Under the pieces are notes generated by a model. It ran no database searches and was not told the DNA's origin. It saw only the letters and a list, made by a program, of their open reading frames with translations. A stretch of 64,000 nucleotides of DNA. Origin: Candidatus Butyricimonas faecavium. Its GTDB lineage: Bacteria; Bacteroidota; Bacteroidia; Bacteroidales; Marinifilaceae. Below, piece after piece: positions 51,810 to 61,649 of this stretch. Within the stretch, counting starts at the first letter, position 1; every line of letters starts with the position of its first letter. Position numbers and translations under genes: made by a program. Location of the stretch: NCBI GenBank assembly GCA_944321125.1, contig CALUKD010000013.1, positions 1 through 64,000 of the forward strand, in the 5' to 3' direction.

Positions 51810-53657
51810 ATGATAGTACCTATGATGAAATTATCCCTGTTGATATTTTATAAGGAATATCAAGCGTTTCTCGGAGAGCTCCGGGAAAAGGGAATGGTTC
51901 ATATTCATGAGAATACAGAACGTACGGCAGAAGATACGGATCTACAGGCGAAATTGATGTTGATCAGGCGTACGGGAGAAATGATCACGCACATGCAGAG
52001 TCGGAATGACGTGGAGCAGGTGGAAAAAGTGAAGGTGGATGACGAGCATTTGCTGGATTATTTGGAAGGTTTGTATAGTCGACAGGATCAGATCGAGCAA
52101 CAATTGGCAGGTCTAGAGAAAGATCATGCGGCTTATCGTCCTTGGGGAAAATTTTCCAAGGAGATGATCCAAAAGTTGGAAGCTGCCGGTTGGGAGTTTC
52201 ATTTCTTTTCTGTGCCGGAGCAAAAATATCAGCCAGAATGGGAGGAAATGTACGATGCGGTTGTAATTAGTGAGATGATGGGACAAAAGTATTTTGTTAC
52301 CGTTACTCCCATTGGGACAAGCGTGAATTTGGAGGCTGATCCTTATCTTTTCCCTCAAGCCACAGCAGAAGAATTGGCAAAGCAAATCATGGCTTTGCGA
52401 GAGGAATCCGTGAATATCGGGAAAGAGTTGGATGCTGTTTCGCAGGATGCAATTAAACGGCTGAAAAAGTATCGTTTGAAGATTACGGAGGTGGCAGACA
52501 AGATGAAAGTGGAGGATGCTGCTCAACATTTGATCGACGAGAAAGTCATTGCTTTGGAAGGATGGATTCCGGTGGAGAGAGTGGATGAGATGAGAAGTTT
52601 TTTGGAAACGAAGGATGTGTACTTTGAATTTACCCGGCCTACTCCGGAGGATGATGTTCCCGTACAGTTGAAAAATAATGCTTATTCCAAACTCTTTGAG
52701 CCGGTGACGGAGATGTTTGCCCTGCCACAGTATAGAGAGTTGGATTTGACACCTTTCTTGGCCCCGTTCTTTATGCTATTTTTCGGAATGTGTATGGGAG
52801 ATGGAGGTTACGGGTTGATCATTTGGCTGGCTTGTTTCATTATTGGCCGGAAAGCCTCGCCTTCGGTAAAGGGTTATCTTGTGTTGGGGCAATACCTGGG
52901 AATTATGACAGTTATTGTCGGTTTATTGACGGGTTCATTCTTTGGCATTGCACTGGATTCCGTGGAATGGCCTTGGTTGGCTGGCGTGAAGTCTCTCTTC
53001 TTGACAGAAGCGAATTACGGGAAGTATTTGGGTGGATATAACCCGATGATGATTGTTGCAGTTGCCGTGGGTATTATCCAGATTCTTTACGGGATGTGCC
53101 TGAATGCTGCAAGGTTGACGAAACAGTTTGGATTTAAATATGCGGTATCGACATTAGGTTGGGTCGTTGCCATTATCCTGTTGGGGGTATTGATAGGGTT
53201 GCCGATGCTAAAAGTCGTGATCCCGGAAGGATTGAAATACGTGCTTTATGCTTTGTTGGGCCTTTCCGCATTAACGATTTATTTCTACAATTCTCCGGGG
53301 AAAGGAATTTTTTCGAATTTCGGATCCGGATTGTGGGGAACGTATAACATGGCAACGGGATTGCTGGGTGACACGCTTTCATATATCCGATTGTTTGCAA
53401 TTGGATTGACGGGAAGTATTCTAGGTGGTGTGTTTAACACGTTGGCTTTCCAACTTACGGATGGCTTGCCGATTATAGTGAAATTCATAGCTGTATTCTT
53501 AATCCTGATCATCGGTCATTCGATAAATTTCGGGTTATGTATGATTAGTTCATTTGTACATCCGATGCGTTTGACTTTCGTGGAATTCTACAAGAATGCC
53601 GGATTTGAAGGGGGAGGTAAACAATATGCCCCATTCAGAAAAAAAGTAAATGATTAA
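51810..53657 (+). CDS. atpI: V-type ATP synthase subunit I (stator membrane subunit a)
   Basis: The 615-aa protein has a cytosolic N-terminal half with coiled-coil parts (about 1-310) and a C-terminal membrane half with about seven TM helices (from near residue 320). The ion-channel core contains FFGMCMGDGGYGLI and a TM with DTLSYIRLFAIGLTGSILGGVFN, where Arg in YIRLFA is the essential arginine of the family. It forms the ion half-channels with subunit K. The gap to subunit K is 42 bp. Confidence 0.93.
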   Translation: MIVPMMKLSLLIFYKEYQAFLGELREKGMVHIHENTERTAEDTDLQAKLMLIRRTGEMITHMQSRNDVEQVEKVKVDDEHLLDYLEGLYSRQDQIEQQLAGLEKDHAAYRPWGKFSKEMIQKLEAAGWEFHFFSVPEQKYQPEWEEMYDAVVISEMMGQKYFVTVTPIGTSVNLEADPYLFPQATAEELAKQIMALREESVNIGKELDAVSQDAIKRLKKYRLKITEVADKMKVEDAAQHLIDEKVIALEGWIPVERVDEMRSFLETKDVYFEFTRPTPEDDVPVQLKNNAYSKLFEPVTEMFALPQYRELDLTPFLAPFFMLFFGMCMGDGGYGLIIWLACFIIGRKASPSVKGYLVLGQYLGIMTVIVGLLTGSFFGIALDSVEWPWLAGVKSLFLTEANYGKYLGGYNPMMIVAVAVGIIQILYGMCLNAARLTKQFGFKYAVSTLGWVVAIILLGVLIGLPMLKVVIPEGLKYVLYALLGLSALTIYFYNSPGKGIFSNFGSGLWGTYNMATGLLGDTLSYIRLFAIGLTGSILGGVFNTLAFQLTDGLPIIVKFIAVFLILIIGHSINFGLCMISSFVHPMRLTFVEFYKNAGFEGGGKQYAPFRKKVND

Positions 53658-53690
53658 AAATGAAGATTATAAAAATAACAAATTAAATAG

Positions 53691-54155
<465 letters not shown>

Positions 54156-54177
54156 AGTTTTTAAATAAAGAATATAG

Positions 54178-54210
54178 AGGGGTGCTTAAAAAGGCATCCC
54201 TATTTTGTTT
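54178..54210 (+). terminator. Rho-independent terminator of the V-ATPase operon
   Basis: AGGGGTGC (54178-54185) pairs with GCATCCCT (54194-54201), with one G-T wobble, and is followed by TATTTTGTTT. It lies 22 bp after the subunit K stop and just touches the 3' end of the convergent AraC gene. Confidence 0.8.
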
Positions 54211-55060
54211 ATAGATTGCGATATTGTTCTGGAGACATTCCTGTAATCCGTTTAAAATATTTGCCCAAAAAAGATTGATCACAAAAATTCATTTCGTAAG
54301 CAATTTGTTTAATTGTCATGTCTGTATGTCGTAGAAGAATCTGTATTTCAAGAATTACATATTCCTCAATCCATTGTAAAGCATTCTTTCCACTAGTTTT
54401 CTTTATGATTGTAGTGAGGTATCTGGGAGTTAATGATAAACATTGGGCATAAAAGGAAACATCCCGGTGAGTTTTGTAGTGTTGATAAATCAATTCCAGA
54501 AAATCATGTAATAGTTTTTCGTGTTGTGATGTCAAGCGTTTTTGTGCCAGTTGTTGTTTATAAATTTCTCCAACAGCATAAAACATGCCGATCACCAAAT
54601 GTTTTATAATTTCGTTGCGGTTTTCCGTGTTCTTTAATTTGGTATGGGTGCGGATAATGGAAAAAAATTCTAATAACGGTTTTTTCTGATCCGGAATTAT
54701 GGGAAGACAGGGAACCGTACGGGTCAGGGCATTGAATGCATGAGTGTGAAGTAAAGTTTCTTCCCAGTAAGTTTTGGAAAGGATAAGACCGACACATTTG
54801 AAATTTTCACTACGTTTTATGATACGTACAGCATGTTCGTGAGTGAAAACAAGGATATGATTTTCATCAACTCTTGTTGGAGTAAGATTAATTTCTAGAT
54901 CCAAAGTTCCTGCTGAACAAATAAAAATTCCTGTAAAATTGATTTTTACAGGGTATTCAAGGGCGGGGAAAAAATCATTTTCTTCCCATAGAAGAAAATA
55001 GTTCGCCATGTCTTCTTGTAGACGCTTTGAAATGACTCTGAATACCGGTTTTGTTTCCAT
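54209..55060 (-). CDS. AraC family transcriptional regulator
   Basis: The protein is 283 aa from ATG at 55060 (METKPVFRVISKRLQEDMANYFLLWEE); the open frame continues upstream without a conserved sequence. The N-terminal half is cupin-like sensor (VDENHILVFTHEHAVRII). The C-terminal HTH_18 region has YFAQCLSLTPRYLTTIIKKTSG-like first HTH (ISFYAQ..., here VSFYAQCLSL) and IKQIAYEMNFCDQSFLGKYFKRITGMSPEQYR. It is divergent from the alkylsulfatase-like gene, so control of that gene is a natural inference. Confidence 0.92.
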   Translation of the reverse strand: METKPVFRVISKRLQEDMANYFLLWEENDFFPALEYPVKINFTGIFICSAGTLDLEINLTPTRVDENHILVFTHEHAVRIIKRSENFKCVGLILSKTYWEETLLHTHAFNALTRTVPCLPIIPDQKKPLLEFFSIIRTHTKLKNTENRNEIIKHLVIGMFYAVGEIYKQQLAQKRLTSQHEKLLHDFLELIYQHYKTHRDVSFYAQCLSLTPRYLTTIIKKTSGKNALQWIEEYVILEIQILLRHTDMTIKQIAYEMNFCDQSFLGKYFKRITGMSPEQYRNL

Positions 55061-55234
55061 AGGTTTTATATTATCGACATAAAAATACCAATTATTAACT
55101 TTATTTGGTCCATTTGTAGGAAGAAAATCAAACAAATAGACCAATGAAAGTAAAAAATATACCTTTATGTGTTGTGAACCTGATTTTATCTTTGTAAAAT
55201 AAATGTATGTTTTATGTTTAAATATAAAGGTATT

Positions 55235-57181
55235 ATGAAGAATAAATTGTTTGTCGGGGGAATGATTATTATGCTTGGTTTGGCAATGGGAGGGAAGGCT
55301 CAGCAACAAGCAACGTCTTACACGCAGAAAGAGAATACAGGGGTGAGAAAGTACCTGAATTTTAATAATCAAACGGATTTTGAAGATGCCCGTCGGGGAT
55401 TTATTGCGACTTTGGAAGAGGGGATTATTAAAAATGAAGATGGGAGTGTTTCCTATGATTTGAATTCATGGGAGTTTTTAAATTTGGAGGCTCCGGCTAC
55501 AGCCAATCCAAGTTTATGGCGCCAGTCTCAATTAAATGCTATTCATGGACTTTTTGAGGTGGTCCCAGGGGCTATTTATCAAGTGAGGGGTTTTGATTTG
55601 GCCAATATGACTTTTGTGCGGACGGATCATGGATGGGTTATTATTGATGCGACAACATCAGAAGCATCGGCTTTAGCTGGTTACCGTTTGGTTAAAAAAT
55701 ATTTGGGAGATTTACCTGTACAGGCGTTGATTATCACTCATCCGCATATAGATCACTATGGTGGTATGGAAGCAATATGCCGGGAAGTTCAAAATGAGAA
55801 GATGAAGATTATTGTTCCCAAAGGTTTTTATGAGGAAGCGTTGAGTGAAAACGTGATGGCGGGGACAGCGATGGGACGAAGGGCTTCCTACATGTATGGA
55901 TTATTGTTACCTCGTAATGCAGAGGGGAATATCGGTACCGGGTTGGGAACGACGAATTCACGGGGTAAGAGTATGCTTGTGAGACCAACAGATGAAATCT
56001 GTAACACGGGAGAGCGCCGGGTGATAGATGGGTTAGAAATGGAATTTACGTTTGCCCCGGAGGCGGAAGCTCCGGTGGAAATTATGATCTGGTTTCCCAA
56101 ATACAAAGCCTTTTGTGCAGCAGAAGAAATCACGCATACAATGCATAACCTTTTGACGTTACGCGGGGCGAAAGTCCGTAATGGTTTGTTGTGGAGTAAA
56201 CATATTGACGACGTGATTGCTCGCTACGGGAATGACGTGGAGGTTTCCTTCTCCTTACATCATTGGCCTACTTGGGGAAATGAAAGAATAAATACTTACT
56301 GGGCGGCACAACGGGATATGTACCGGTATTTACATGATCAGACGCTTCGTATGGCAAATCAAGGATTGACCCCCAATGAGATTGCCGAGCAACTTGTGTT
56401 GCCAGTCGGATTGGATTCTTTATTTGCTTGCCGGGGATATTACGGTTCATTGAGTCATAATGTGAAATCCCAGTATCAAATGTATTTTGGATGGTTTGAC
56501 GGTAATCCGGCTAATTTGAATCCATTGCCCCCGGTGGAGTTAGGACGTAAATACGTGGAGGCAATTGGAGGTGCAGATCGAGTGCTGGAGGTGGCTCGGA
56601 AGGCTTATGAGCAAGGAGAATATCGTTGGTGTGCAACGTTATTGAATAATCTAGTTTTTGCAGATCCCAAGAATCAAGTTGCCAGAGAATTACTGGCAGA
56701 TGTCTATACGCAATTGGGATTTCAAGCCGAGTCCGGACCTTGGCGAAATTTTTATCTTACAGGGGCGAAAGAGTTGAGGGGTGAAATTAATCATCAGGTG
56801 CCTAAGTTAGTAAATTCTCGTTCTGTTAGTAGTTTGGATGTAGACATGTTATTGGATTTTTGTGCAATACAAGTGAACGGGATGAAAGCCGGGGATAAAC
56901 ATATTTGTATAAATTTGATATTTAAAGATAGTAAAGAGGAAGCCATGTTATTGTTGAATAACGGAGCCTTGAGTCATCGGATTGGTTATACAAAACCAGA
57001 TGCATTACTAACTTTACAAGTTACAAAAAATGATTTTGCCCGCTTGATTTTAAAAGAGATTCGCCTAGAAGAGTTGGTAAGTGCGGGGAAGGTGGGAGTG
57101 CGAGGAGATTTGAATGAATTAAACGTGTTGCTTTCCTTGCTGGATACTGTTGACCCAATGTTTAATATTATAGAGCCTTGA
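55235..57181 (+). CDS. Secreted alkyl-sulfatase-like MBL enzyme (SdsA1/YjcS family)
   Basis: The protein is 648 aa from ATG 55235 (MKNKLFVGGMIIMLGLAMGGKAQ, a signal peptide). The metallo-beta-lactamase core has the motif HPHIDH (His169, His171, Asp173, His174) in ITHPHIDHYGGMEAI and the second cluster near AAEEITHTMHNLLTLRG. A dimerisation helical domain (from about 400) and a C-terminal SCP2-like domain complete the SdsA1 plan. The family hydrolyses long-chain alkyl sulfates. In a gut species, sulfated lipids or bile-derived compounds are possible substrates (inference). Confidence 0.92.
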   Translation: MKNKLFVGGMIIMLGLAMGGKAQQQATSYTQKENTGVRKYLNFNNQTDFEDARRGFIATLEEGIIKNEDGSVSYDLNSWEFLNLEAPATANPSLWRQSQLNAIHGLFEVVPGAIYQVRGFDLANMTFVRTDHGWVIIDATTSEASALAGYRLVKKYLGDLPVQALIITHPHIDHYGGMEAICREVQNEKMKIIVPKGFYEEALSENVMAGTAMGRRASYMYGLLLPRNAEGNIGTGLGTTNSRGKSMLVRPTDEICNTGERRVIDGLEMEFTFAPEAEAPVEIMIWFPKYKAFCAAEEITHTMHNLLTLRGAKVRNGLLWSKHIDDVIARYGNDVEVSFSLHHWPTWGNERINTYWAAQRDMYRYLHDQTLRMANQGLTPNEIAEQLVLPVGLDSLFACRGYYGSLSHNVKSQYQMYFGWFDGNPANLNPLPPVELGRKYVEAIGGADRVLEVARKAYEQGEYRWCATLLNNLVFADPKNQVARELLADVYTQLGFQAESGPWRNFYLTGAKELRGEINHQVPKLVNSRSVSSLDVDMLLDFCAIQVNGMKAGDKHICINLIFKDSKEEAMLLLNNGALSHRIGYTKPDALLTLQVTKNDFARLILKEIRLEELVSAGKVGVRGDLNELNVLLSLLDTVDPMFNIIEP

Positions 57182-57357
57182 TAAAAGGAAACTTGATTCT
57201 TGATAAGAACCCGTAGAAAGTTCGAGGAAGAATGTGTTGGGGGAATTTTTTAACGTGAACATATTCTCGATGACAGAACGAGACGAAAAGCGTAATTCCG
57301 ATTTATAACAGGCAGGTACATAACAAAATTTGTTTTCTGACGTAATGATCATTAAAA

Positions 57358-58287
57358 ATGTTGTTAATGATGATATGGATAAAGTGTTATGGACTGTTAT
57401 TCCTTTTTGTTTGTTTCGGGATAAAGGGGACGGCAGTAAAAATAGAGAAACGCTTGTTATATGATAAACATACGTTACAAAATACGTATAAATATGGAAA
57501 GCAGGAACGACGATTCCAATGGGATAAGATTTCTGCGTTTCTGGACTCGTTGATGGTTTTTCAAGAAAGAAATGACGGATACGGGATGCTTCGGAATTAC
57601 AAAAATGTAAACGGAATTCCTCCTCTCACAAGAAAATATGTAACAAATAAATATAAACAAATTCAGGATACGTTTGGTGTGAGCCGTTATCAGGGTATTC
57701 CGTTATATCGACTGGATGATGTCCGTGTGCCGGAGCGTTATGGACGAGATGGGGCATATGTTGCCGTGGTTAGTGATAGTGCCGATTACTTTCAAGTTAT
57801 TTCAGCTACATTTAGCGGAGTATGGCATATTCCTAGAAAATACATGAAGCTGATAGGACCTCTTTCAATTAAAAAAGTTATATTTGTTGACCGAACGAAT
57901 CAGAATATTGCAACTTTGGAACAAGAAGGAGCGATTTGGTTGGTGAGAAGTATGAACCCGATAACAACAGGGGCTAACCGACCGCCTTACCAACAACCGA
58001 CACCGTTAGGAATTTATTTTATACAGCGGAAATTGTCGGAGATGCTTTTCTTGAAGGACGGATCTGACGATGAAGGTGGTTTTGCGCCTTATGCCAGTCG
58101 TTTTACCGGGGGAGCCTATTTGCATGGGGTTCCGGTTAATTATCCCGATAACAAGTTGATTGAATATAGCTGGACGCTCGGAACGACACCCCGGTCTCAT
58201 ATGTGCGTGAGGAATGCGACATCACATGCCAAGTTTATGTACGATTGGGCGGAGGTGGAAAAGACATTGGTAATTGTGTTTGATTGA
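57358..58287 (+). CDS. L,D-transpeptidase family protein (YkuD)
   Basis: The 309-aa protein has a hydrophobic N-terminus (residues 1-25). The catalytic YkuD part sits near the C-terminus: TPLGIYFIQRK, AYLHGVPVNYPD and RSHMCVRNATSHAKFMYDW. The usual SHGCIR motif is here SHMCVR, keeping the catalytic Cys and Arg with Met in place of Gly. It would cross-link or anchor through peptidoglycan stem peptides. It precedes a second L,D-transpeptidase-type gene by 15 bp, so the two form a cell-wall operon. Confidence 0.85.
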   Translation: MLLMMIWIKCYGLLFLFVCFGIKGTAVKIEKRLLYDKHTLQNTYKYGKQERRFQWDKISAFLDSLMVFQERNDGYGMLRNYKNVNGIPPLTRKYVTNKYKQIQDTFGVSRYQGIPLYRLDDVRVPERYGRDGAYVAVVSDSADYFQVISATFSGVWHIPRKYMKLIGPLSIKKVIFVDRTNQNIATLEQEGAIWLVRSMNPITTGANRPPYQQPTPLGIYFIQRKLSEMLFLKDGSDDEGGFAPYASRFTGGAYLHGVPVNYPDNKLIEYSWTLGTTPRSHMCVRNATSHAKFMYDWAEVEKTLVIVFD

Positions 58288-58302
58288 TGAAAAAATGATT
58301 TT

Positions 58303-58998
58303 ATGCGTGCGTTATCGCTTATCTTGATGATCGGGGGAATTTGTTGGGGATCGCTATCGGGGATAGCGGCAGGGAGGCCGTCTGTACCGAATAGCCGGGC
58401 GCTTTATCACGAAATGGCGTTAGAGGGAACGATTGATTATACGGTGTTTGAACGGGCTGTTGCGGGTTATAACCAGATGGGTGGTCATGACAAAAATGTC
58501 CTTACGGTGATTGATTTTACGAAACCTTCCACGGAAAAACGTTTGTTCGTGATTGATTTGAAGTTGAAAAAGGTATTGTTTATTTCTTACGTGGCTCATG
58601 GTCGGAATAGTGGGGAGAAATACGCTACGTCATTTTCTAACCAGAAAGGTTCTTTCAAAAGTTCATTGGGTTTTTACAAAACGGAGAACACGTATTACGG
58701 GAAGAACGGGTATTCTTTGGTGTTGGACGGTTTGGAGCGGGGGATTAATGATAAGGCGAAAGAACGGGCAATAGTGATGCATGGGGCTGCTTACGCCGAT
58801 CCGTCAACCATCCGATCATGTGGTCGATTAGGGCGGAGCTTGGGATGTCCGGCATTACCGTTAGCCGTGAGCAAAAAAATTATAGATACGATTAAAGGTG
58901 GGACCCTTCTGTATATTCATGGAGATGACAAAACTTACGCGAGTCGGAGTGCGTTTGTCAAACAAGATGAGGCACAGGAGAACCGAGAAGATATTTAA
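58303..58998 (+). CDS. Murein L,D-transpeptidase catalytic-domain family (YkuD_2)
   Basis: The 231-aa exported protein has a signal peptide (about 1-23). Family features (PF13645) are VLTVIDFTKPSTEKRLFVIDLKLKKVLFISYVAHGRNSGEKYATSFSN, FYKTENTYYGKNGYSLVLDGLE, IVMHGAAYADPST and the catalytic GRSLGCPALP with Cys near 185. The family is related to, but distinct from, classic L,D-transpeptidases. It follows the YkuD gene and precedes a rhomboid protease gene by 24 bp. Confidence 0.88.
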   Translation: MRALSLILMIGGICWGSLSGIAAGRPSVPNSRALYHEMALEGTIDYTVFERAVAGYNQMGGHDKNVLTVIDFTKPSTEKRLFVIDLKLKKVLFISYVAHGRNSGEKYATSFSNQKGSFKSSLGFYKTENTYYGKNGYSLVLDGLERGINDKAKERAIVMHGAAYADPSTIRSCGRLGRSLGCPALPLAVSKKIIDTIKGGTLLYIHGDDKTYASRSAFVKQDEAQENREDI

Positions 58999-59022
58999 TA
59001 ACATTATATTTTAGTGTAGATT

Positions 59023-59625
59023 ATGGTGACTTACGTTATACTTATTGCCACGGTTGTTGTGTCAATTGCTTGTTTTAATAATTATTCCCTGTTCAATAAA
59101 TTGTCGTGTAACCCTTACCGGATGGTACATTCCAGAGAGTGGTACCGGATTATTTCTCACGGTTTTGTCCATGCAGATTGGACACATCTGATCGTGAATA
59201 TGTTTACTTTTCTTTCTTTTGGGGTATACGTGGAGAACCAGTTTGTTGCGTGGGGATTCGGTAGTTTCAGTTTCTTGATCCTGTATTTCGGAGGGATGAT
59301 TGCAGCTTCGGTGTACGATGTGTGGAAATACCGGGACAATCAATATTATTCTTCTATCGGGGCTTCCGGTGCGGTTTCTGCTATTTTGTTCACGGCGATA
59401 TTTCTGCATCCCTGGGATAAGATTTATTTCTTTGCGATCGTTCCGATTCCGGGTATCGTGTTCGGTTTTATCTACTTGCTTTACTGTCAATATATGGCAA
59501 AACGAGACGGAGATAATATCAATCATAACGCTCATTTTTATGGTGCGGTGTTCGGTTTGATCTTTCCTGTATTATTGGAACCGAGATTATTACAGATGTT
59601 CATTCAGCAGCTTTTAAGGTATTGA
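59023..59625 (+). CDS. Rhomboid family intramembrane serine protease
   Basis: The 200-aa membrane protein has six TM helices. Landmarks are WYRIISHGFVHADWTHLIVNMFTFLSFG (the HxxxN region), the catalytic Ser115 in IGASGAVSAILF, and the His in NHNAHFYGAVFG. It cleaves TM segments of membrane proteins; substrates are not predictable. It is the last gene of the cell-wall-related run and is followed by a 130-bp gap with the promoter of the sigma factor gene. Confidence 0.93.
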   Translation: MVTYVILIATVVVSIACFNNYSLFNKLSCNPYRMVHSREWYRIISHGFVHADWTHLIVNMFTFLSFGVYVENQFVAWGFGSFSFLILYFGGMIAASVYDVWKYRDNQYYSSIGASGAVSAILFTAIFLHPWDKIYFFAIVPIPGIVFGFIYLLYCQYMAKRDGDNINHNAHFYGAVFGLIFPVLLEPRLLQMFIQQLLRY

Positions 59626-59726
59626 TTTGTAGGGATTATACAAAATTTTACGTTGTTTTCATCTTAAAATAGATTTTAAGATACAATCATTTTACTGTAA
59701 ACTCATATTATAAGTTTCAAATTTCC

Positions 59727-59734
59727 TATATTTG
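59727..59734 (+). promoter_or_regulatory. Promoter -7 element of the ECF sigma operon
   Basis: TATATTTG exactly matches the Bacteroidota TAnnTTTG -7 consensus and lies 22 bp before the ATG at 59756, giving a very short leader. The -33 box is not clear. The upstream bases (59640-59720) are AT-rich without other signals. Confidence 0.6.
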
Positions 59735-59755
59735 TACATCAAGTGTGGAAAAGTT

Positions 59756-60337
59756 ATGAGTCCGATAGATCAAAAAATTTGTTCATTACTCAAAGTGCGG
59801 AAGATTGGTGGAATGGAACTTTTATTCCGTGAATACTACAAACCATTAGTGGTTTGGGCTACGACTTTTTTGCATGATACCCAGCGTGCTGAAGATATTG
59901 TACAGGATTTTTTTGTGAAACTTTGGGAAAAATCTTATGTTGCATTACTTCCAGAAACGTTGAAATCTTACTTGTTCATTTCTATTCGTAATTTGGCATT
60001 AAATCAATTAGATAAAATTGATCCTTTGCGACAAGCTTGTGATCTGGCTTACTACGATAGTCCTTGGAAAGAATATGATAATTTTGAGGATGAAGTTTTT
60101 CGGCGAGTAGAGGAGGAGTTGGAAAAATTGACTCCTAGGGCACAAGAGGTGATCCGAAGTATATATTTAGAAGGAATGAAATACAAGGATGTGGCCGATA
60201 AACTGGGAATTTCAGTTGCTACGGTGAATAGTATTCTTGTAAGAGCATTAAAAAAGCTACGTCAACAAGCTGATAATAAGGATGGATTAACAATTTACTT
60301 ATTTTTTCTTGAAAAAAGTTTGATTTCAGTGCAATGA
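59756..60337 (+). CDS. ECF RNA polymerase sigma-70 factor
   Basis: The protein is about 193 aa from ATG 59756; a TTG upstream (59732) lies in the -7 box and is not the start. Region 2 is FREYYKPLVVWATTFLHDTQRAEDIVQDFFVKLWEK; region 4 is LTPRAQEVIRSIYLEGMKYKDVADKLGISVATVNSILVRALKKLRQ. It directs transcription of the anti-sigma and SusC-type genes downstream, in the standard Bacteroidales surface-receptor arrangement. Confidence 0.95.
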   Translation: MSPIDQKICSLLKVRKIGGMELLFREYYKPLVVWATTFLHDTQRAEDIVQDFFVKLWEKSYVALLPETLKSYLFISIRNLALNQLDKIDPLRQACDLAYYDSPWKEYDNFEDEVFRRVEEELEKLTPRAQEVIRSIYLEGMKYKDVADKLGISVATVNSILVRALKKLRQQADNKDGLTIYLFFLEKSLISVQ

Positions 60338-60382
60338 TTTTTGTTGTTGAATTGTATTATAGTTGTAGAATAGATTATAACT

Positions 60383-61543
60383 ATGATAGAGCAAAACAAA
60401 ATAGATGAAAAATTACTGGCGTATTTTCTCAATGAGCTGGATGATGTTGGGCGAAAGGAAATCGAGGTATGGCTCGAAGAGTGTGAGTGTAACAAAGAAT
60501 ACTTTCGAGAATTTCAACGGGTATATCTGGAATTTCAATGGGGTGTGTATGCTCGGGAAGTAAAATCGGACTTCAACGTTGTGCGGAAGAGATTAAAAAA
60601 GCAATCTATTCTTCAAGTCTGGTATGGTGTGGCAGCTGCTGTAGTGATTTTGTTAAGTGTGGGAGGGGTGCTTTTATGGAATTCGGAAAAAGTGGAGGAG
60701 AAACCGGTACAGGTGGTAAAAAAGAAAACCATACAACCAGGTAAATCCCAAGCTATTTTGGTGTTGTCCTCGGGTGAAGAGGTGGCTATGGGTAATGTTG
60801 CCCAACAACTAGAAGAAAAAGACGGGACTTCCGTGGTGGTGAGCGAGATCGGACGAATTTCCTATGAAGTGACTGAAGGTAATAAGATGACAGCGAAGGA
60901 TACGACAAAAGTGATGAATCGTTTGGTTATCCCACGGGGAGGAGAGTTCAATTTGACGCTATCCGATGGTACGCGGGTATGGCTGAATGCCGAGACCGAA
61001 CTTTGCTATCCGGTGCAGTTTAATGGCAAAGAACGGGTCGTTTATTTGAAAGGAGAGGCTTATTTTGAGGTTTCTAAGAATAAGAAAAAGCCATTTCGGG
61101 TACAGGTGGATGATGTAGCGGTTAAGGTATTCGGAACTGAATTTAACGTGAATACCTACAATAATATCGAAACTGTTTTGGTGACTGGAAGCGTGAGTAT
61201 GAATCAAGGTGGTAAAGAGGTCTTGTTGAAACCCAACCAGAAAGGGGTGTTTGATCAATCATCAGGAAAAATTATGGTGGAGGATGTGGATGTCTTGGCC
61301 TATATATCGTGGAAGAACGGGGATTTTATTTTTCGAAATGAATCTCTGAATTCGATCATGGATAAATTGAGTCGTTGGTACGGGTTGGAGGTTTTCTACC
61401 AAGATGCAGAGTTACAGAGCGTACGATTATCTGGTAACTTGAAACGCTACAAAGATGTACAGGAATTGTTTGTTTCTTTTGAAAAAATATCAGATGCACG
61501 TTTTGAAGTACAAGGAAATAAAGTGATAGTAAGTAGTAAATAA
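60383..61543 (+). CDS. FecR family anti-sigma factor
   Basis: The 386-aa protein has a cytosolic N-terminal part (about 1-80), one TM helix near 84-102 (YGVAAAVVILLSVGGVLLW) and a periplasmic FecR domain with LVIPRGGEFNLTLSDGTRVWLNAETELCYPV and GEAYFEVSKNKKKPFRVQVDDVAVKVFGTEFNV. A C-terminal DUF4974 segment has GDFIFRNESLNSIMDKLSRWYGLEV. It holds the upstream sigma factor until the STN-bearing receptor downstream signals ligand. Confidence 0.95.
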   Translation: MIEQNKIDEKLLAYFLNELDDVGRKEIEVWLEECECNKEYFREFQRVYLEFQWGVYAREVKSDFNVVRKRLKKQSILQVWYGVAAAVVILLSVGGVLLWNSEKVEEKPVQVVKKKTIQPGKSQAILVLSSGEEVAMGNVAQQLEEKDGTSVVVSEIGRISYEVTEGNKMTAKDTTKVMNRLVIPRGGEFNLTLSDGTRVWLNAETELCYPVQFNGKERVVYLKGEAYFEVSKNKKKPFRVQVDDVAVKVFGTEFNVNTYNNIETVLVTGSVSMNQGGKEVLLKPNQKGVFDQSSGKIMVEDVDVLAYISWKNGDFIFRNESLNSIMDKLSRWYGLEVFYQDAELQSVRLSGNLKRYKDVQELFVSFEKISDARFEVQGNKVIVSSK

Positions 61544-61649
61544 GAAAAGTGAAGATGTTTCCCCCATCTCCACCTTTTGAAAGATCAATGAATAGGTCCA
61601 TAGGCAAACGGATACCTGTTCAAAATGTATAATCTTTAATAACAAAGTT

